43,035 bases of DNA. Source: Variovorax boronicumulans NBRC 103145 (GTDB lineage Bacteria; Pseudomonadota; Gammaproteobacteria; Burkholderiales; Burkholderiaceae_C). Under the pieces are notes generated by a model, which saw only the letters and a list, made by a program, of their open reading frames with translations, was not told the DNA's origin and searched no databases. Both the position numbers and the translations under genes were made by a program. The stretch's first letter is position 1. Each line of letters opens with the position of its first letter. This document shows positions 7,218-15,081 of this stretch, piece by piece. Location: NCBI RefSeq assembly GCF_001591345.1, contig NZ_BCUS01000050.1:1-43035 (forward strand), given 5' to 3'.

Positions 7218-7252
7218 TGCCTACATGGTGCCGTGTAGGCACCATGTAGGCA
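7218..7252. repeat. Perfect 15-bp inverted repeat upstream of the integrase start
   Basis: TGCCTACATGGTGCC (7218-7232) and GGCACCATGTAGGCA (7238-7252) flank a GTGTA spacer, beginning 3 bases before the integrase ATG. In an mRNA this would be a strong hairpin over the ribosome-binding region. As DNA it could be an operator or an integrase arm site. No Shine-Dalgarno is otherwise apparent for the integrase. Confidence 0.65.
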
Positions 7253-7380
7253 GGTTAGAGCAATTTTGGGCAACACCGATCTATGCAAAGAATTTTCGAT
7301 AGCGATGTAAGTTATTGATTTAAAAAGAAATCACCTCCTGTATCACCATCGATCAACACAAAAGCATGTCGACTTGTTCA

Positions 7381-7427
7381 GATTGAAAATCCGCGTGTCG
7401 GTGGTTCGATTCCGCCCCAGGCCACCA
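7381..7427 (+). other. Attachment-site half: 3' fragment of tRNA-Phe
   Basis: The sequence from GATTGAAAATCC to ACCA is the 3' part of a tRNA with anticodon GAA (7385-7387). Its T arm is GGTGG/TTCGATT/CCGCC, its acceptor 3' strand is CCAGGCC, then A and CCA at 7425-7427. Upstream of 7381 there is no D arm and no matching GGCCTGG acceptor strand, and the 5' anticodon stem does not pair well. This is a partial tRNA left by integration (att core), not a functional tRNA. Confidence 0.85.
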
Positions 7428-7436
7428 AATTCAGTC

Positions 7437-7469
7437 AAAAAGCCCGACCTTCCGAGGTTGGGCTTTTTG
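7437..7469 (+). terminator. Rho-independent terminator (tRNA-Phe)
   Basis: AAAAAGCCCGACCT, a TCCG loop, and AGGTTGGGCTTTTTG form a stem with A-rich and T-rich flanks directly after the tRNA 3' end. It is the original terminator of the tRNA-Phe gene and could work in both directions. Confidence 0.8.
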
Positions 7470-7504
7470 CATTCTGGCGCCGTGTTTGGGGAATCGCGTT
7501 CGCG

Positions 7505-7933
7505 CTATCCGGCCCGATCCCCGTTGATGTCGTCATGCCCGCGGCGCCTGCGTTCGGCCCGCGCCTTCGCCAGCGTGGCCTGGCTCTGCTTGGCCGCCGC
7601 CTCGCAGCGCGCGTGCAGCGCGATCAGTTCCTTGTCCGTGAGCTTCTCGATGCCGATGAAGTCGTCCTCCGCGTCGGAGGTGCGGATCAGTTCGTCGAGC
7701 TTGGTCTGCAGGGCGACGCTGTCGCGGTTCTGCGTGTTCTGGATCAGGAACACCATGAGGAAAGTGACGATGGTGGTGCCCGTGTTGATCACCAGCTGCC
7801 ACGTTTCCGAAAAGCCGAAGAACGGCCCCGCGACCGCCCAGGCCACGACGACGATCACGCAGACCAGGAAGGCCGCCGGGCTGCCCGTCCAGCGTGCGAC
7901 GGTGTTGGCGAAGGAATCAAAGAGTCGCTCCAT
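7505..7933 (-). CDS. Low-affinity iron permease family protein
   Basis: A 142-residue inner-membrane protein of the family annotated as low-affinity iron permease. ATG 7933 was chosen over upstream starts because GGAGG lies about 8 bases before it and the conserved MERLFDSFANTVARWTG opening begins there. Two hydrophobic helices (AAFLVCVIVVVAWAVAGPF and WQLVINTGTTIVTFLMVFLI) follow at residues 18-37 and 44-63. The motif QNTQNRDSVALQTKLDELIR is characteristic of the family. The cytoplasmic tail is helical and ends basic. Iron transport is the family name only, since bacterial members are poorly tested. Confidence 0.85.
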   Translation of the reverse strand: MERLFDSFANTVARWTGSPAAFLVCVIVVVAWAVAGPFFGFSETWQLVINTGTTIVTFLMVFLIQNTQNRDSVALQTKLDELIRTSDAEDDFIGIEKLTDKELIALHARCEAAAKQSQATLAKARAERRRRGHDDINGDRAG

Positions 7934-8199
7934 GCGCGTGTCCTCCAGTCGGGGCGATGCTGCCGCGGCGGTGCGCGCGAGCGCGTCAGCCGAGGCCCGC
8001 CTCGCATGGCATCGCAATTCCCCTGAGGCTGTCGGCGCATGGCGGTACGCGGCTGTGGCCTCGGACACGGCTTACACGCGTCGTCGGGTCGAGACGACAG
8101 GGCGCTTGCCGCACCGTGTCGACCATGAAGGCTCATTGCAGTCTTTCTTTCTCAACCCGGCCCTCGCTTCGGCGACCGGCCTTCAAGGAGCAACCACCC

Positions 8200-8691
8200 A
8201 TGGCCAACGATATCCAGGCAACCACCGCGGACGCGGTGTCCAACGATCAGGTGATCGACGTTCTGAACGACCTTCTGGAGAACACGCGCGACGGCGAGTA
8301 CGGCTTTCGCGCCTGCGCGAAGGAAGTCGACTCGGCGCAACTGAAGCCGGTGTTCGAAAGCCGCGCCTCGCAATGCGCCAGCGCGGCATCCGAACTCGTC
8401 GCACTCATCCGCCAACTCGGCGGCAAACCCGACGACGGCGGCACGGTCAGCGGTGCGATGCATCGCGGCTGGGTGCATGTGAAGGGCGCGGTCGGCGCGA
8501 ACAGCGCGCTGTCGATGCTCGAGGAATGCGAGCGCGGCGAAGACGCGGCACTCGCGCGTTACCGCAAGGCCCTCAAGGCCGACCTGCCGGCCGAGGTGCG
8601 CATGCTGGTGCAGCGCCAGGCCGACGGTGCGCAAGCCAACCACGATCAGATCAAGGGCCTGCGCGATCAATTCCGCAGCGCCAAGGGCTGA
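8200..8691 (+). CDS. PA2169-family four-helix-bundle protein (DUF2383)
   Basis: 163 residues starting at ATG 8200 after AAGGAG (8185-8190). The N-terminal SNDQVIDVLNDLLENTRDGE and the pattern of long helices with spaced Glu/His (RACAKEVDSAQLKPVFESRA, MLEECERGEDAALARYRKAL) are typical of the PA2169/DUF2383 ferritin-like four-helix-bundle family. The family is widespread in Proteobacteria and often stress-induced; metal binding has been suggested but not shown here. It is divergent from the permease-family gene across 266 bp in which I identify no clear promoter. Confidence 0.85.
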   Translation: MANDIQATTADAVSNDQVIDVLNDLLENTRDGEYGFRACAKEVDSAQLKPVFESRASQCASAASELVALIRQLGGKPDDGGTVSGAMHRGWVHVKGAVGANSALSMLEECERGEDAALARYRKALKADLPAEVRMLVQRQADGAQANHDQIKGLRDQFRSAKG

Positions 8692-8709
8692 CCGGCCGGC
8701 ACCCTCGGG

Positions 8710-9048
8710 ATGCCATTCACCATGACCGGTGACAGCCGCGCGCCCGCCATGCCCCGTGCGCCGTCTGCGACGGAAGTTGCGGACGGCGTCGGCGAGCGCC
8801 TTCTCACCTTCAGCTATCTCGGCTGGTGGTTTTCGTGCGCCGCGCAGCGAGTGGACGATCAGACCTTCAGGCCCGTGGTCTTCTGTCGCGCCTATGGGGG
8901 CAGCGACGTCGAAGGCGCGGAGCAGCGCTTGCCGCCCGACACGGACAACGTCGCGTACGGCAGCGAGGCCGAGGCGCTGCGCCACGCCGAGCAGCAAGCG
9001 ATTCGCTGGGCGCATGACCGCACGGGCGACGGCCAGGGCCGGTTCTGA
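8710..9048 (+). CDS. Hypothetical protein, 112 aa
   Basis: A soluble protein with a conserved-looking centre (LLTFSYLGWWFSCAAQRVDD, then FRPVVFCRAY) and a C-terminus of charged helix (EALRHAEQQAIRWAHDR). I do not recognise it. It follows the PA2169-type gene by 18 bp on the same strand and is probably co-transcribed. The exact start is uncertain (ATG 8710, 8722 or 8749), because no good Shine-Dalgarno is visible. Its TGA abuts the stop of the convergent DUF1810 gene without a spare base. Confidence 0.6.
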   Translation: MPFTMTGDSRAPAMPRAPSATEVADGVGERLLTFSYLGWWFSCAAQRVDDQTFRPVVFCRAYGGSDVEGAEQRLPPDTDNVAYGSEAEALRHAEQQAIRWAHDRTGDGQGRF

Positions 9049-9477
9049 TCACGCAGCTCGGATGAGCGCGATCGTCGCGTCGTCCCGCGCGCCATTGAAG
9101 TACTGCGCCAACACGTCGCCGAACACGGGGGCTTCAGGCGCCACGATCTCGAACAGCGTCATGCAGGAGCGCAGCTTGAGATCGTCCGGCGAGCCGAAGA
9201 CCTGGTGCGCATCGCTGCCGGGCAGGGCGCGCACCAACTCCGCGCAGTGGCGCAGTCGCTCACCGAGCACAGCGTGCTGCCAGTACGCCGTCGCCTCGGC
9301 GGTACCGTCGAGGCCGAAGAACTGCGCGGTCGCACTGCGGCCCAGTGCCTTCAGTTGAGGAAACACGAACCACATCCAGTGCGTGCGCTTGCGTCCCGCC
9401 GCGAGTTCCGCGCAGACCTGGGCGAAGACGGGCTCTTGCGCCGCCACGAAGCGTTCGAGGTGCCAGTCGATGGTCAT
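9049..9477 (-). CDS. DUF1810 family protein
   Basis: 142 residues from ATG 9477. The sequence has the signature of DUF1810: HLERFVAAQEPVFAQVCAEL, then WMWFVFPQL, FFGLDGTAEATAYWQHAVLG, and near the end DDLKLRSCMTLFE. The family is sometimes mislabelled calpastatin; its function is unknown. It lies 4 bp after the stop of the large EF-hand membrane protein on the same strand, so the two probably share a transcript. Its own stop touches that of the convergent 112-aa gene. Confidence 0.9.
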   Translation of the reverse strand: MTIDWHLERFVAAQEPVFAQVCAELAAGRKRTHWMWFVFPQLKALGRSATAQFFGLDGTAEATAYWQHAVLGERLRHCAELVRALPGSDAHQVFGSPDDLKLRSCMTLFEIVAPEAPVFGDVLAQYFNGARDDATIALIRAA

Positions 9478-9481
9478 GTGT

Positions 9482-11740
9482 TCACGCGCCCGGTGTGGTT
9501 GCAGTTGCCCGATCATGCTGCAACCGCGGCGGCAACCGAGGGTCGAGCCAGTCCATGCGCCACGCCAGCAGCAGCACCGCGCCGACCACGCAGGTGACGG
9601 CCAGCGCGCCCGCGAGGCCGTGCCGCTGGCGGTACGGATCGGGCGCGATGCGCTGGGCACCCGGTGGCACGCGCGCCGTCTGCGACAGCATGCCGCCCAG
9701 GCGCACGTTGACCTTCATGCGGCCATTGATGGCCCATCCGCTCGCATCGAGGATCGGACCCAGGCTGCGCTGGCGCAGCTTCAGCCACGCGATCAGCATG
9801 CTCGGTCCCGAGATCGCGATCACGATGCCGACGAGCGCCACCGGTATCCATTGCCCCAGGTCGACGAACTTGCCGAAGATGCCGACCAGCACCGCACTGA
9901 TGCTGCCCAGCGCCACGCCGATGGCGGCCACGGTGCCGACGTCGATGCGGCTGGCGGTGGGAAGGATCGGTCCCGGCTTGGCCGGCGTCTTCGTTGACGA
10001 GGCCGCTGCGTCGGTCGGTTGGTCGGCGGTGGCGACGCGTCCGGCCAGCGTCTGCAACGCGCTCTGCGAGCCGGCCTCGCTGGCCGCCGCGCGTTTCGCC
10101 ACCTGCTCCTCGATCAGCCGCACGAACTTCTTGTACGGCGCGAAGAAGGCCTGCGCCACGCTCGTGGGGTTCTCGATCAGCTTGGTGACGGTGGCGTCCC
10201 AGTCGCGGCCCTGGCGGTCGTAGAACACGCCATTGCGCCCGGCAAAAAGGAAGTCGACGTCGCCGGCCGTGAACGCGGCGACGATGCTCATCTTCTCTCC
10301 CTGGCGCGTGCAGTCGCAGTACGCGAGGCAGGTCTTCGCCAGGCCGGCCAGCGCGGCGTGCCGCGCGGTGTCCTGCACCTGCACCGTGAGCTCGCAGCTG
10401 CGCCCGTCGAGGTAGAGCGTGCCCGCCTGGAAGATCGCGCCCTCGCGCCGGTAGAACGCCCTGAACGACACGAAGTTGTGCAACAGCACGCGCAGGTCGC
10501 GCTGCAGCCGCAGCAGCTTTTCGAGGTCGGTCAGCAACCGGTTGTGGTGCTCGGCGGCCTCGTCTTCGGCAATGAGTGCGAGCAACGCGTCGCGTGTCGC
10601 GAGCAGGGCATCGATGCGTTCACGCGGCAGGCCCGCGAGCGCGTTGTCAGGGCGCGCGGCGATCCACGCGTCGCAAGGCGCGAGCCGCTCGCGCAGCACT
10701 TGCCACTGGGCTTCTTCGAGCGTGTCGCGTTCGCCGAGCAACGGCACCACCGCGTCGCGCGCGAACGCGGCCATGGCCTCGGCCCAGGCGGGATTGAGGC
10801 TCGCACCGCCCAGCGGCAATGCGCGATGGGGCGTCACCGGCGCCAGCGGCAACTCGGCCACCGGCTGCACGCTCGCATCGAAGGTGTGTCCCGCGAGTGC
10901 GTCGTAGGCTTCGGGCGAGGGGTTGAGTGCCACCACCGCCTGCACGTCGTAGGCGGCCACGCGGCAGCGCGCGAAGAAGTCGTCGACCTTGGCCGCGACC
11001 GCGCGCAGGGCCTCGGCCGCGGCCAGCGTGCGTGCGCCCAGCGGGAGCAGCGCCTCTGCGTCGCCCTGCGCATGCCAGTCGCGGACCGCTTGCGCTTCGG
11101 CCATGAAGGCCTCGGCACGTGCGCGATCGAGGCCGGGCGTCTGCTCGTGCCGGTCGGGCGTGCTGCCGTGGGTGCGCATCGCTTTCTCGATGGTGGCGTG
11201 CAGCGCGTCGTCGGTGCCGGCCGTGGCCGGCGTGACCACACCGTCGCCGTTGAAGCGCATCGCGGCCAGCCATTCGCCGCGGTCGGCAATGTCGGCGAGG
11301 GTCAGCGTGTGCGTGTCCTGCTTGCCGAGCAGGTCGAGGATGCGCCGGCCTTCCTTCGCGAGGTCGGCGCCCGGCGCGCGCGTGTCGTCGAGGTCGTCCA
11401 GCGACAGCGTGCCGCCGCCCGCGAGCAGCACGTCGGCGCTGCGCAGCCGCTCGCAGGCCCACCGGCAGGCCGCGATGACTTCGGGCGGTCGCACGCGGCC
11501 GTCGCCGTCGGTGTCGATGAGGTCGAGCGTGCGCGCATCGAAGTCGATGCCGCGCGTGGGGCAGGCGAGTGCGACCCACAGTTTCTGGTCGAGCTCGGCG
11601 ATGCGTGCGATGTCCTCGCCGCTGCGGAACACCACCTGGTCCACGCCGCCCGCACGGATGAACTGCCAGCGGTGCGGCGTCGGGCCTGGCGTGTGGGTGC
11701 CGGGAAGGCCGGCGGGAACGGGGGCGGTGGCGGTCGTCAA
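9482..11740 (-). CDS. Large EF-hand domain membrane protein, function unknown
   Basis: 752 residues if translation starts at the TTG at 11740, which is preceded by AAGGA. The longer frame up to 11932 has Arg-rich, non-protein-like sequence and is rejected. Near the N-terminus lies an EF-hand loop (DTDGDGRVRPPE) and a weaker one (RFNGDGVVTPA), suggesting calcium binding. A long helical middle follows (LLTDLEKLLRLQRDLRVLLH). The C-terminus has a helical hairpin (VAAIGVALGSISAVLVGIFG and IPVALVGIVIAISGPSMLIA) and a last helix (ALAVTCVVGAVLLLAW). Similar proteins are found across Burkholderia and Comamonadaceae without known function. It is followed at 4 bp by the DUF1810 gene. Confidence 0.75.
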   Translation of the reverse strand: MTTATAPVPAGLPGTHTPGPTPHRWQFIRAGGVDQVVFRSGEDIARIAELDQKLWVALACPTRGIDFDARTLDLIDTDGDGRVRPPEVIAACRWACERLRSADVLLAGGGTLSLDDLDDTRAPGADLAKEGRRILDLLGKQDTHTLTLADIADRGEWLAAMRFNGDGVVTPATAGTDDALHATIEKAMRTHGSTPDRHEQTPGLDRARAEAFMAEAQAVRDWHAQGDAEALLPLGARTLAAAEALRAVAAKVDDFFARCRVAAYDVQAVVALNPSPEAYDALAGHTFDASVQPVAELPLAPVTPHRALPLGGASLNPAWAEAMAAFARDAVVPLLGERDTLEEAQWQVLRERLAPCDAWIAARPDNALAGLPRERIDALLATRDALLALIAEDEAAEHHNRLLTDLEKLLRLQRDLRVLLHNFVSFRAFYRREGAIFQAGTLYLDGRSCELTVQVQDTARHAALAGLAKTCLAYCDCTRQGEKMSIVAAFTAGDVDFLFAGRNGVFYDRQGRDWDATVTKLIENPTSVAQAFFAPYKKFVRLIEEQVAKRAAASEAGSQSALQTLAGRVATADQPTDAAASSTKTPAKPGPILPTASRIDVGTVAAIGVALGSISAVLVGIFGKFVDLGQWIPVALVGIVIAISGPSMLIAWLKLRQRSLGPILDASGWAINGRMKVNVRLGGMLSQTARVPPGAQRIAPDPYRQRHGLAGALAVTCVVGAVLLLAWRMDWLDPRLPPRLQHDRATATTPGA

Positions 11741-12000
11741 CGGGCTGATGTCCTTGGGGTGGTTGTGTGGGGTCGGGAGGAAACGGCGTGGGCTGCATGC
11801 GTCGTGCACGGCGCGGCGCCTTCCATTCGTGGGCGTCAGCCTAGATCGCGCGACGGGGCGGTCGTGAGGACAGACGGCGCGCAGCGATGTCGGTCGACGC
11901 CGACATTGCGCCCGGCGACCGCGGCATCCCACCCACGGCGAGGAGGGTCAATGTTGGGGGATTGAGCGGTTGCGCCGCACCGACTTATCCTCCGGTCGCC

Positions 12001-12249
12001 ATGGCCGCCACACGCATCGATCTCGATCTGCCCGACGGGTGGAGTTGCTGGCTCGAACTGCAGCAATCCGCCGAAGGCGCCTGTTCGGGCAAGGCGGAAC
12101 TTCGCGAGGGCAACGAGCCGCGGTGCGTGCTGGTGATTGCGCAGCAGCCGACGCGCGAGGCCGTGATCGAGCGATTGAAGTTTCGCGCCGACTACTTCGT
12201 CGGGGAGTGGCGCATGCGGCAGCGCGAAGGTGGGGCACCGCGGTCCTGA
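12001..12249 (+). CDS. Hypothetical protein, 82 aa
   Basis: Starts at ATG 12001 and encodes a small acidic protein (IDLDLPDGWSCWLELQQSAE, then LVIAQQPTREAVIERLKFRA) that looks like a compact alpha/beta domain. I do not recognise the family. It is divergent from the EF-hand gene across about 260 bp, where I see nothing definite. A good bidirectional terminator follows at 12314-12342. Codon use fits the neighbourhood. Confidence 0.55.
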   Translation: MAATRIDLDLPDGWSCWLELQQSAEGACSGKAELREGNEPRCVLVIAQQPTREAVIERLKFRADYFVGEWRMRQREGGAPRS

Positions 12250-12313
12250 GCCTTTGGGTCTTGCGATCTTCTGCGCGGACCTCGGACTCGCAAGAAGTCG
12301 CCCCCCAAAAAGA

Positions 12314-12342
12314 AAAAGCGACCGTCTGAAGCGGTCGCTTTT
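12314..12342. terminator. Rho-independent terminator, bidirectional
   Basis: AAAAGCGACCG, a 7-base loop TCTGAAG, and CGGTCGCTTTT form a perfect 11-bp stem with A and T runs on opposite sides. It ends the 12001-12249 unit and can also stop minus-strand transcription from the regulator remnant side. Confidence 0.85.
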
Positions 12343-12378
12343 CTTTGGATGCGCGAGGGTGCCGTCGCACCCCGGATC

Positions 12379-12508
12379 TCACATGCGATACGACGGCGCC
12401 GGCGAGGACACAGGTACCAGCTGGTAGCCCTGCCCGTAGACCGCGCGCAGCACGTACCCGTTTTCGCGCTGCAGCGACAGCTTTTCTGGAGAGATTTTTT
12501 GCCGTCGC
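12379..12508 (-). pseudogene. C-terminal remnant of a winged-helix (OmpR-type) regulator
   Basis: On the minus strand the frame ending at TGA 12379-12381 reads ISPEKLSLQRENGYVLRAVY followed by GQGYQLVPVSS. This is the terminal recognition helix plus wing (GYVLRAVYGQGYQL) of a Trans_reg_C domain. Upstream in the same frame a TAG occurs at 12508-12510, and no further regulator sequence is found, so roughly 60 residues of the DNA-binding domain and any receiver domain are gone. The break coincides with direct repeats CTAGTTCA at 12508-12515 and 12524-12531, which may be a deletion or insertion scar. It lies between the 82-aa gene's terminator and nadE. Confidence 0.6.
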
Positions 12509-12558
12509 TAGTTCACATGCACACTAGTTCAGTGCATTTTCGCCGTTGGCGCGACATG

Positions 12559-13416
12559 TCAGTGTGATGCGGTGGGCGCCAACGGTTCGACGGGCAGCGC
12601 CCGCTTGTGGGCGCTCTTGCGATGCGTCGAAAGAATCACCGCGCGCGCTGCAGCCGACACCGGCTTGCCTTCGAGGAAATCGTCGATCTGCTCGTAGCTC
12701 ACGCCAAAGGCGTCTTCGTCGGGCTTGCCCGGCACCAGCGACTCCAGGTCGGCCGTGGGCACCTTGTAGACCAGCGCATCGGGCGCGCCCAGCAGCTGCG
12801 CCACCGCGCGCACGCGGCGCTTGTTGAGGCCGGTGAGCGGCGTGATGTCGGCCGCGCCGTCGCCGAACTTGGTGAAGAAACCCATGAGCGCTTCGGCCGC
12901 GTGGTCGGTGCCGATCACGAGGCCGTCGTGCGCGCCGGCCACCGCGAACTGCGCAATCATGCGCTGGCGCGCCTTGATGTTGCCGAGCACGAAGTCCTCG
13001 TGCGCCGCATCGCGAAACGCCTGCCCGCCCGCGCGCAGCGCGGCCAGCATCGCATCGGCGGCGGGGCGGATGTCCACCGTCAGCAGGCGGTCGGGGCGGA
13101 TCACCGCCAGCCCGGCCTGCGCCTCGGCCTCGTCGCGCTGCACGCCGTAGGGCAGGCGCATCGCGATGAAGGTGGCGTCGCGGCCTTCGGCGCGCAGCTT
13201 CTCGACCGCGCGCTGCGCGAGGCAGCCGGCGGTCAGCGAATCGACGCCGCCGCTGATGCCCAGCACCAGCGTCTTCAGGCCGGTGCTGCGCAGGTAGTCG
13301 GCGAGGAAGTCGGTGCGCCGCGCGAGTTCGGCGGCGGCATCGAAGACGGGCGCCACGTGCAGGGCCGCGATGATCTCGCGCTGCGTGGCATCGACGGGGG
13401 AGAGGTCTGCACTCAT
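12559..13416 (-). CDS. nadE: NH3-dependent NAD+ synthetase
   Basis: Converts nicotinate adenine dinucleotide, ATP and ammonia to NAD+, the last step of NAD biosynthesis, in the cytoplasm. The 285-residue form from ATG 13416 begins like other NadE proteins; a TTG at 13455 would extend it into the pldA stop and is less likely. SGGVDS at residues 55-60 is the N-type ATP pyrophosphatase loop. Further family blocks are [33 protein letters not shown] and [10 protein letters not shown]. There is no N-terminal glutaminase domain, so free ammonia is the likely nitrogen source. It follows pldA by 25 bp. Confidence 0.95.
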   Translation of the reverse strand: MSADLSPVDATQREIIAALHVAPVFDAAAELARRTDFLADYLRSTGLKTLVLGISGGVDSLTAGCLAQRAVEKLRAEGRDATFIAMRLPYGVQRDEAEAQAGLAVIRPDRLLTVDIRPAADAMLAALRAGGQAFRDAAHEDFVLGNIKARQRMIAQFAVAGAHDGLVIGTDHAAEALMGFFTKFGDGAADITPLTGLNKRRVRAVAQLLGAPDALVYKVPTADLESLVPGKPDEDAFGVSYEQIDDFLEGKPVSAAARAVILSTHRKSAHKRALPVEPLAPTASH

Positions 13417-13441
13417 CTGTGGGGCCTGGAAGTGAGGAAGA

Positions 13442-14623
13442 TCAGAAATCGACAAGACTGAGGCCGATGCTCAGCACGGTGCGCTTGCGGTTGTAGTCCA
13501 CCAGCGTGTCGCCATAGCCATGGAACAGCTGCGTGTGGAAGCGCAGGTTGCTCTTGGTCGGGTCGCCGATGGCCTTCAGCCATTCGAGGCGCACCGAACC
13601 GCGGCCGCTGTCGCGCAGGTTGTTGCGCACCGTGATGCCCAGCTGGTTGTCGCGGTTGAGGTTCCAGCGGCCCGTGACTTCGGCGCGGCCGATGTAGTCG
13701 GCGATGTCGGGGTTGTCGTCCTTCGCGGCGCTTTCGGACATGCGCTGCCAGACGCGGCCCGTGACGGTGAAGCGGTCGTCGAGCTCGGCGCCGCCCATCA
13801 GGTACACGCGGTTCCAGCTGCGCGACAGCGGCAGGCTCTGGCCGTTCGACTGGTGCACGATGCCCACGCCCGCATAGCGCCAGCGCCAGCCGCCGGGCAG
13901 CTTGAAGTCGGTCGGGTAGACATACATCAGCTCGGGTTCGTGGTCGGTGGTGCGGAAGGGCCGCGAGATCGCGCCGTTGAACAGCTGCCAGGTCGACTGC
14001 TGCGAGTACGCGAACCACAGCGAGTCCTTCTTGATCGGGTCGTTCTGCGTGAGCATGCCCTGCGCGAGCTTGGTGCGCACCGACAGGCCGATGCGCATTT
14101 CATTCGCCTGGTAGGCCACGGGCTCGGCCGTGTGGCCGGCCGACGGCGAGGTCGGCGGCTGGGGCTTGTCGGTGGCGGCCGAGGCCGACACCGTGAGCGG
14201 GCGGTAGCCGCGGAAGCCGAAGGTGCCGCAGTCGGTGGCGTTCTCGAGTTCCCAGAAGCGCGACAGCGTCGAGTACTGGCGGTCGCGGCAGCCTTCGGTG
14301 GTCGCGACCGAGACCACGCGCGTGGCCGGGATCGTGCCGTCCACCGGCGGCTGCGTGCTCGCGAGCACCGGCGGTGCCACGGGCACCGACACCGAGGGCA
14401 GTGTCTGTTGTTGCGACCAGCGGTCGTAGCAGGCCAGGCGCGCTTCGTTGTTCGCGCCGAGCGCGGCGCATTGCTGCCAGGTGAGTTGCGCGTCGGCCAG
14501 CGGGCTGGCGGGCTTGTCGACGGCTTGTGCTTGTGCGACAGATGCGGCGCCGAGGCATGCGGCCACGGCGGCCACGGTGCGCAGCGTGAACAGAGAAGCA
14601 GGGTGTCGTCGTGTCGTCTTCAT
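13442..14623 (-). CDS. pldA: Outer-membrane phospholipase A1
   Basis: A 393-residue precursor. A signal peptide (hydrophobic core [20 protein letters not shown]) is followed by a Pro-rich linker, then the OMPLA beta-barrel. The catalytic motif [19 protein letters not shown] places the active-site His at 257, Ser at 259 and Asn at 271, in the same spacing as E. coli PldA. The barrel has alternating strands ending in the aromatic SIGLSLVDF, with a C-terminal Phe typical of outer-membrane insertion. The N-terminal extension of about 110 residues before the barrel is longer than in E. coli and contains paired Cys. The ATG overlaps the stop of the lipoprotein gene (ATGA), implying coupling. Confidence 0.92.
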   Translation of the reverse strand: MKTTRRHPASLFTLRTVAAVAACLGAASVAQAQAVDKPASPLADAQLTWQQCAALGANNEARLACYDRWSQQQTLPSVSVPVAPPVLASTQPPVDGTIPATRVVSVATTEGCRDRQYSTLSRFWELENATDCGTFGFRGYRPLTVSASAATDKPQPPTSPSAGHTAEPVAYQANEMRIGLSVRTKLAQGMLTQNDPIKKDSLWFAYSQQSTWQLFNGAISRPFRTTDHEPELMYVYPTDFKLPGGWRWRYAGVGIVHQSNGQSLPLSRSWNRVYLMGGAELDDRFTVTGRVWQRMSESAAKDDNPDIADYIGRAEVTGRWNLNRDNQLGITVRNNLRDSGRGSVRLEWLKAIGDPTKSNLRFHTQLFHGYGDTLVDYNRKRTVLSIGLSLVDF

Positions 14624-15081
14624 GGCTTTCCTTCCTGTGCGACGGTTTTGCGCAGCACGAACGGGTGCGTGCGCTCGGTCGCGGCGTCGCGCCACGTGCC
14701 GCGGAACTCGCGGCCGCAGGCGCCGGGCTGCAGCGTGCCCGACCAGACGCCGCTGATGGCGCGGCCGTCCAGCGATTCGTCGATGGACAGCGCGCCCTCG
14801 TCGTCGACATCGCCCGCGAGCTGCGCGACGGTGGTTTTCGTGGCGGCACTGTCGGCGCGGCGCGTGATGGTGCCGCGCACGCCGGCGTATTCGGGGTGCT
14901 TGCCCAGCTGCACGACGGCCGTGCCGGGCAGGTCGTCGAAGCGGGCGTCCCACTGGCCGTACAGCGCCTGCAGCGGCAGCTCGCGCGCGTCGGCGGGGCA
15001 GTTGGGGTCGCGGGGCGTTGCGCAACCGGCCGCGAGGGCGGCGGCAAGCAGCGCGACTGCGACCGTCGCCGTCGTCCTCAT
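14620..15081 (-). CDS. Putative lipoprotein
   Basis: 153 residues with a clear lipoprotein signal: hydrophobic VAVALLAAALAAGC, with Cys20 in an LAAGC lipobox. The mature part contains ALYGQWDARFDDLPGTAVVQ, ITRRADSAATKTTVAQLAGD and GRAISGVWSGTL, giving a beta-rich domain of unknown function, with a possible Cys pair (CPADARE and GACGRE). It is likely anchored in the outer membrane. Overlapping ATGA codons join it to rep upstream and pldA downstream, so it may act with the phospholipase in the envelope. Confidence 0.8.
   Translation of the reverse strand: MRTTATVAVALLAAALAAGCATPRDPNCPADARELPLQALYGQWDARFDDLPGTAVVQLGKHPEYAGVRGTITRRADSAATKTTVAQLAGDVDDEGALSIDESLDGRAISGVWSGTLQPGACGREFRGTWRDAATERTHPFVLRKTVAQEGKP

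Larger units (their letters stand above)
1..7427. mobile_element. Right end of a tRNA-Phe-integrated genomic island (degenerate)
   Basis: The segment to the left of 7427 differs from the rest of the window. It carries plasmid/island-type genes (DUF6927-like, DUF7227-like, DUF3987, AlpA-like regulators), an IS481 remnant, several perfect inverted repeats, and a tyrosine integrase reading away from the boundary. The boundary is a 3' fragment of tRNA-Phe at 7381-7427, as expected when an element recombines into the 3' end of a tRNA gene and duplicates that end. The element runs beyond the left edge, so its other end, the intact tRNA-Phe and any conjugation genes are not visible. The integrase is disrupted, so self-mobilisation is unlikely now. 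That it is an ICE rather than a phage satellite or simple island cannot be decided from this part. Confidence 0.8.

Noticed and set aside
7381..7427. Functional tRNA-Phe gene
   Set aside because: The 5' acceptor strand, D arm and proper 5' anticodon stem are missing; only the 3' portion is present.
7374..8732. Long open frame of 452 residues on the plus strand
   Set aside because: It runs antisense to the iron-permease-family gene and through the PA2169-type gene in another frame, and its sequence is Ser/Arg-rich without domain character.
10019..11965. Plus-strand frame of 648 residues
   Set aside because: It is the antisense shadow of the large EF-hand membrane protein; the composition is Arg/Gly/Ala-rich with no domains.
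12559..13455. TTG 13455 as the start of nadE
   Set aside because: It overlaps the pldA stop, and the added residues are not typical of NadE; ATG 13416 fits the family length.
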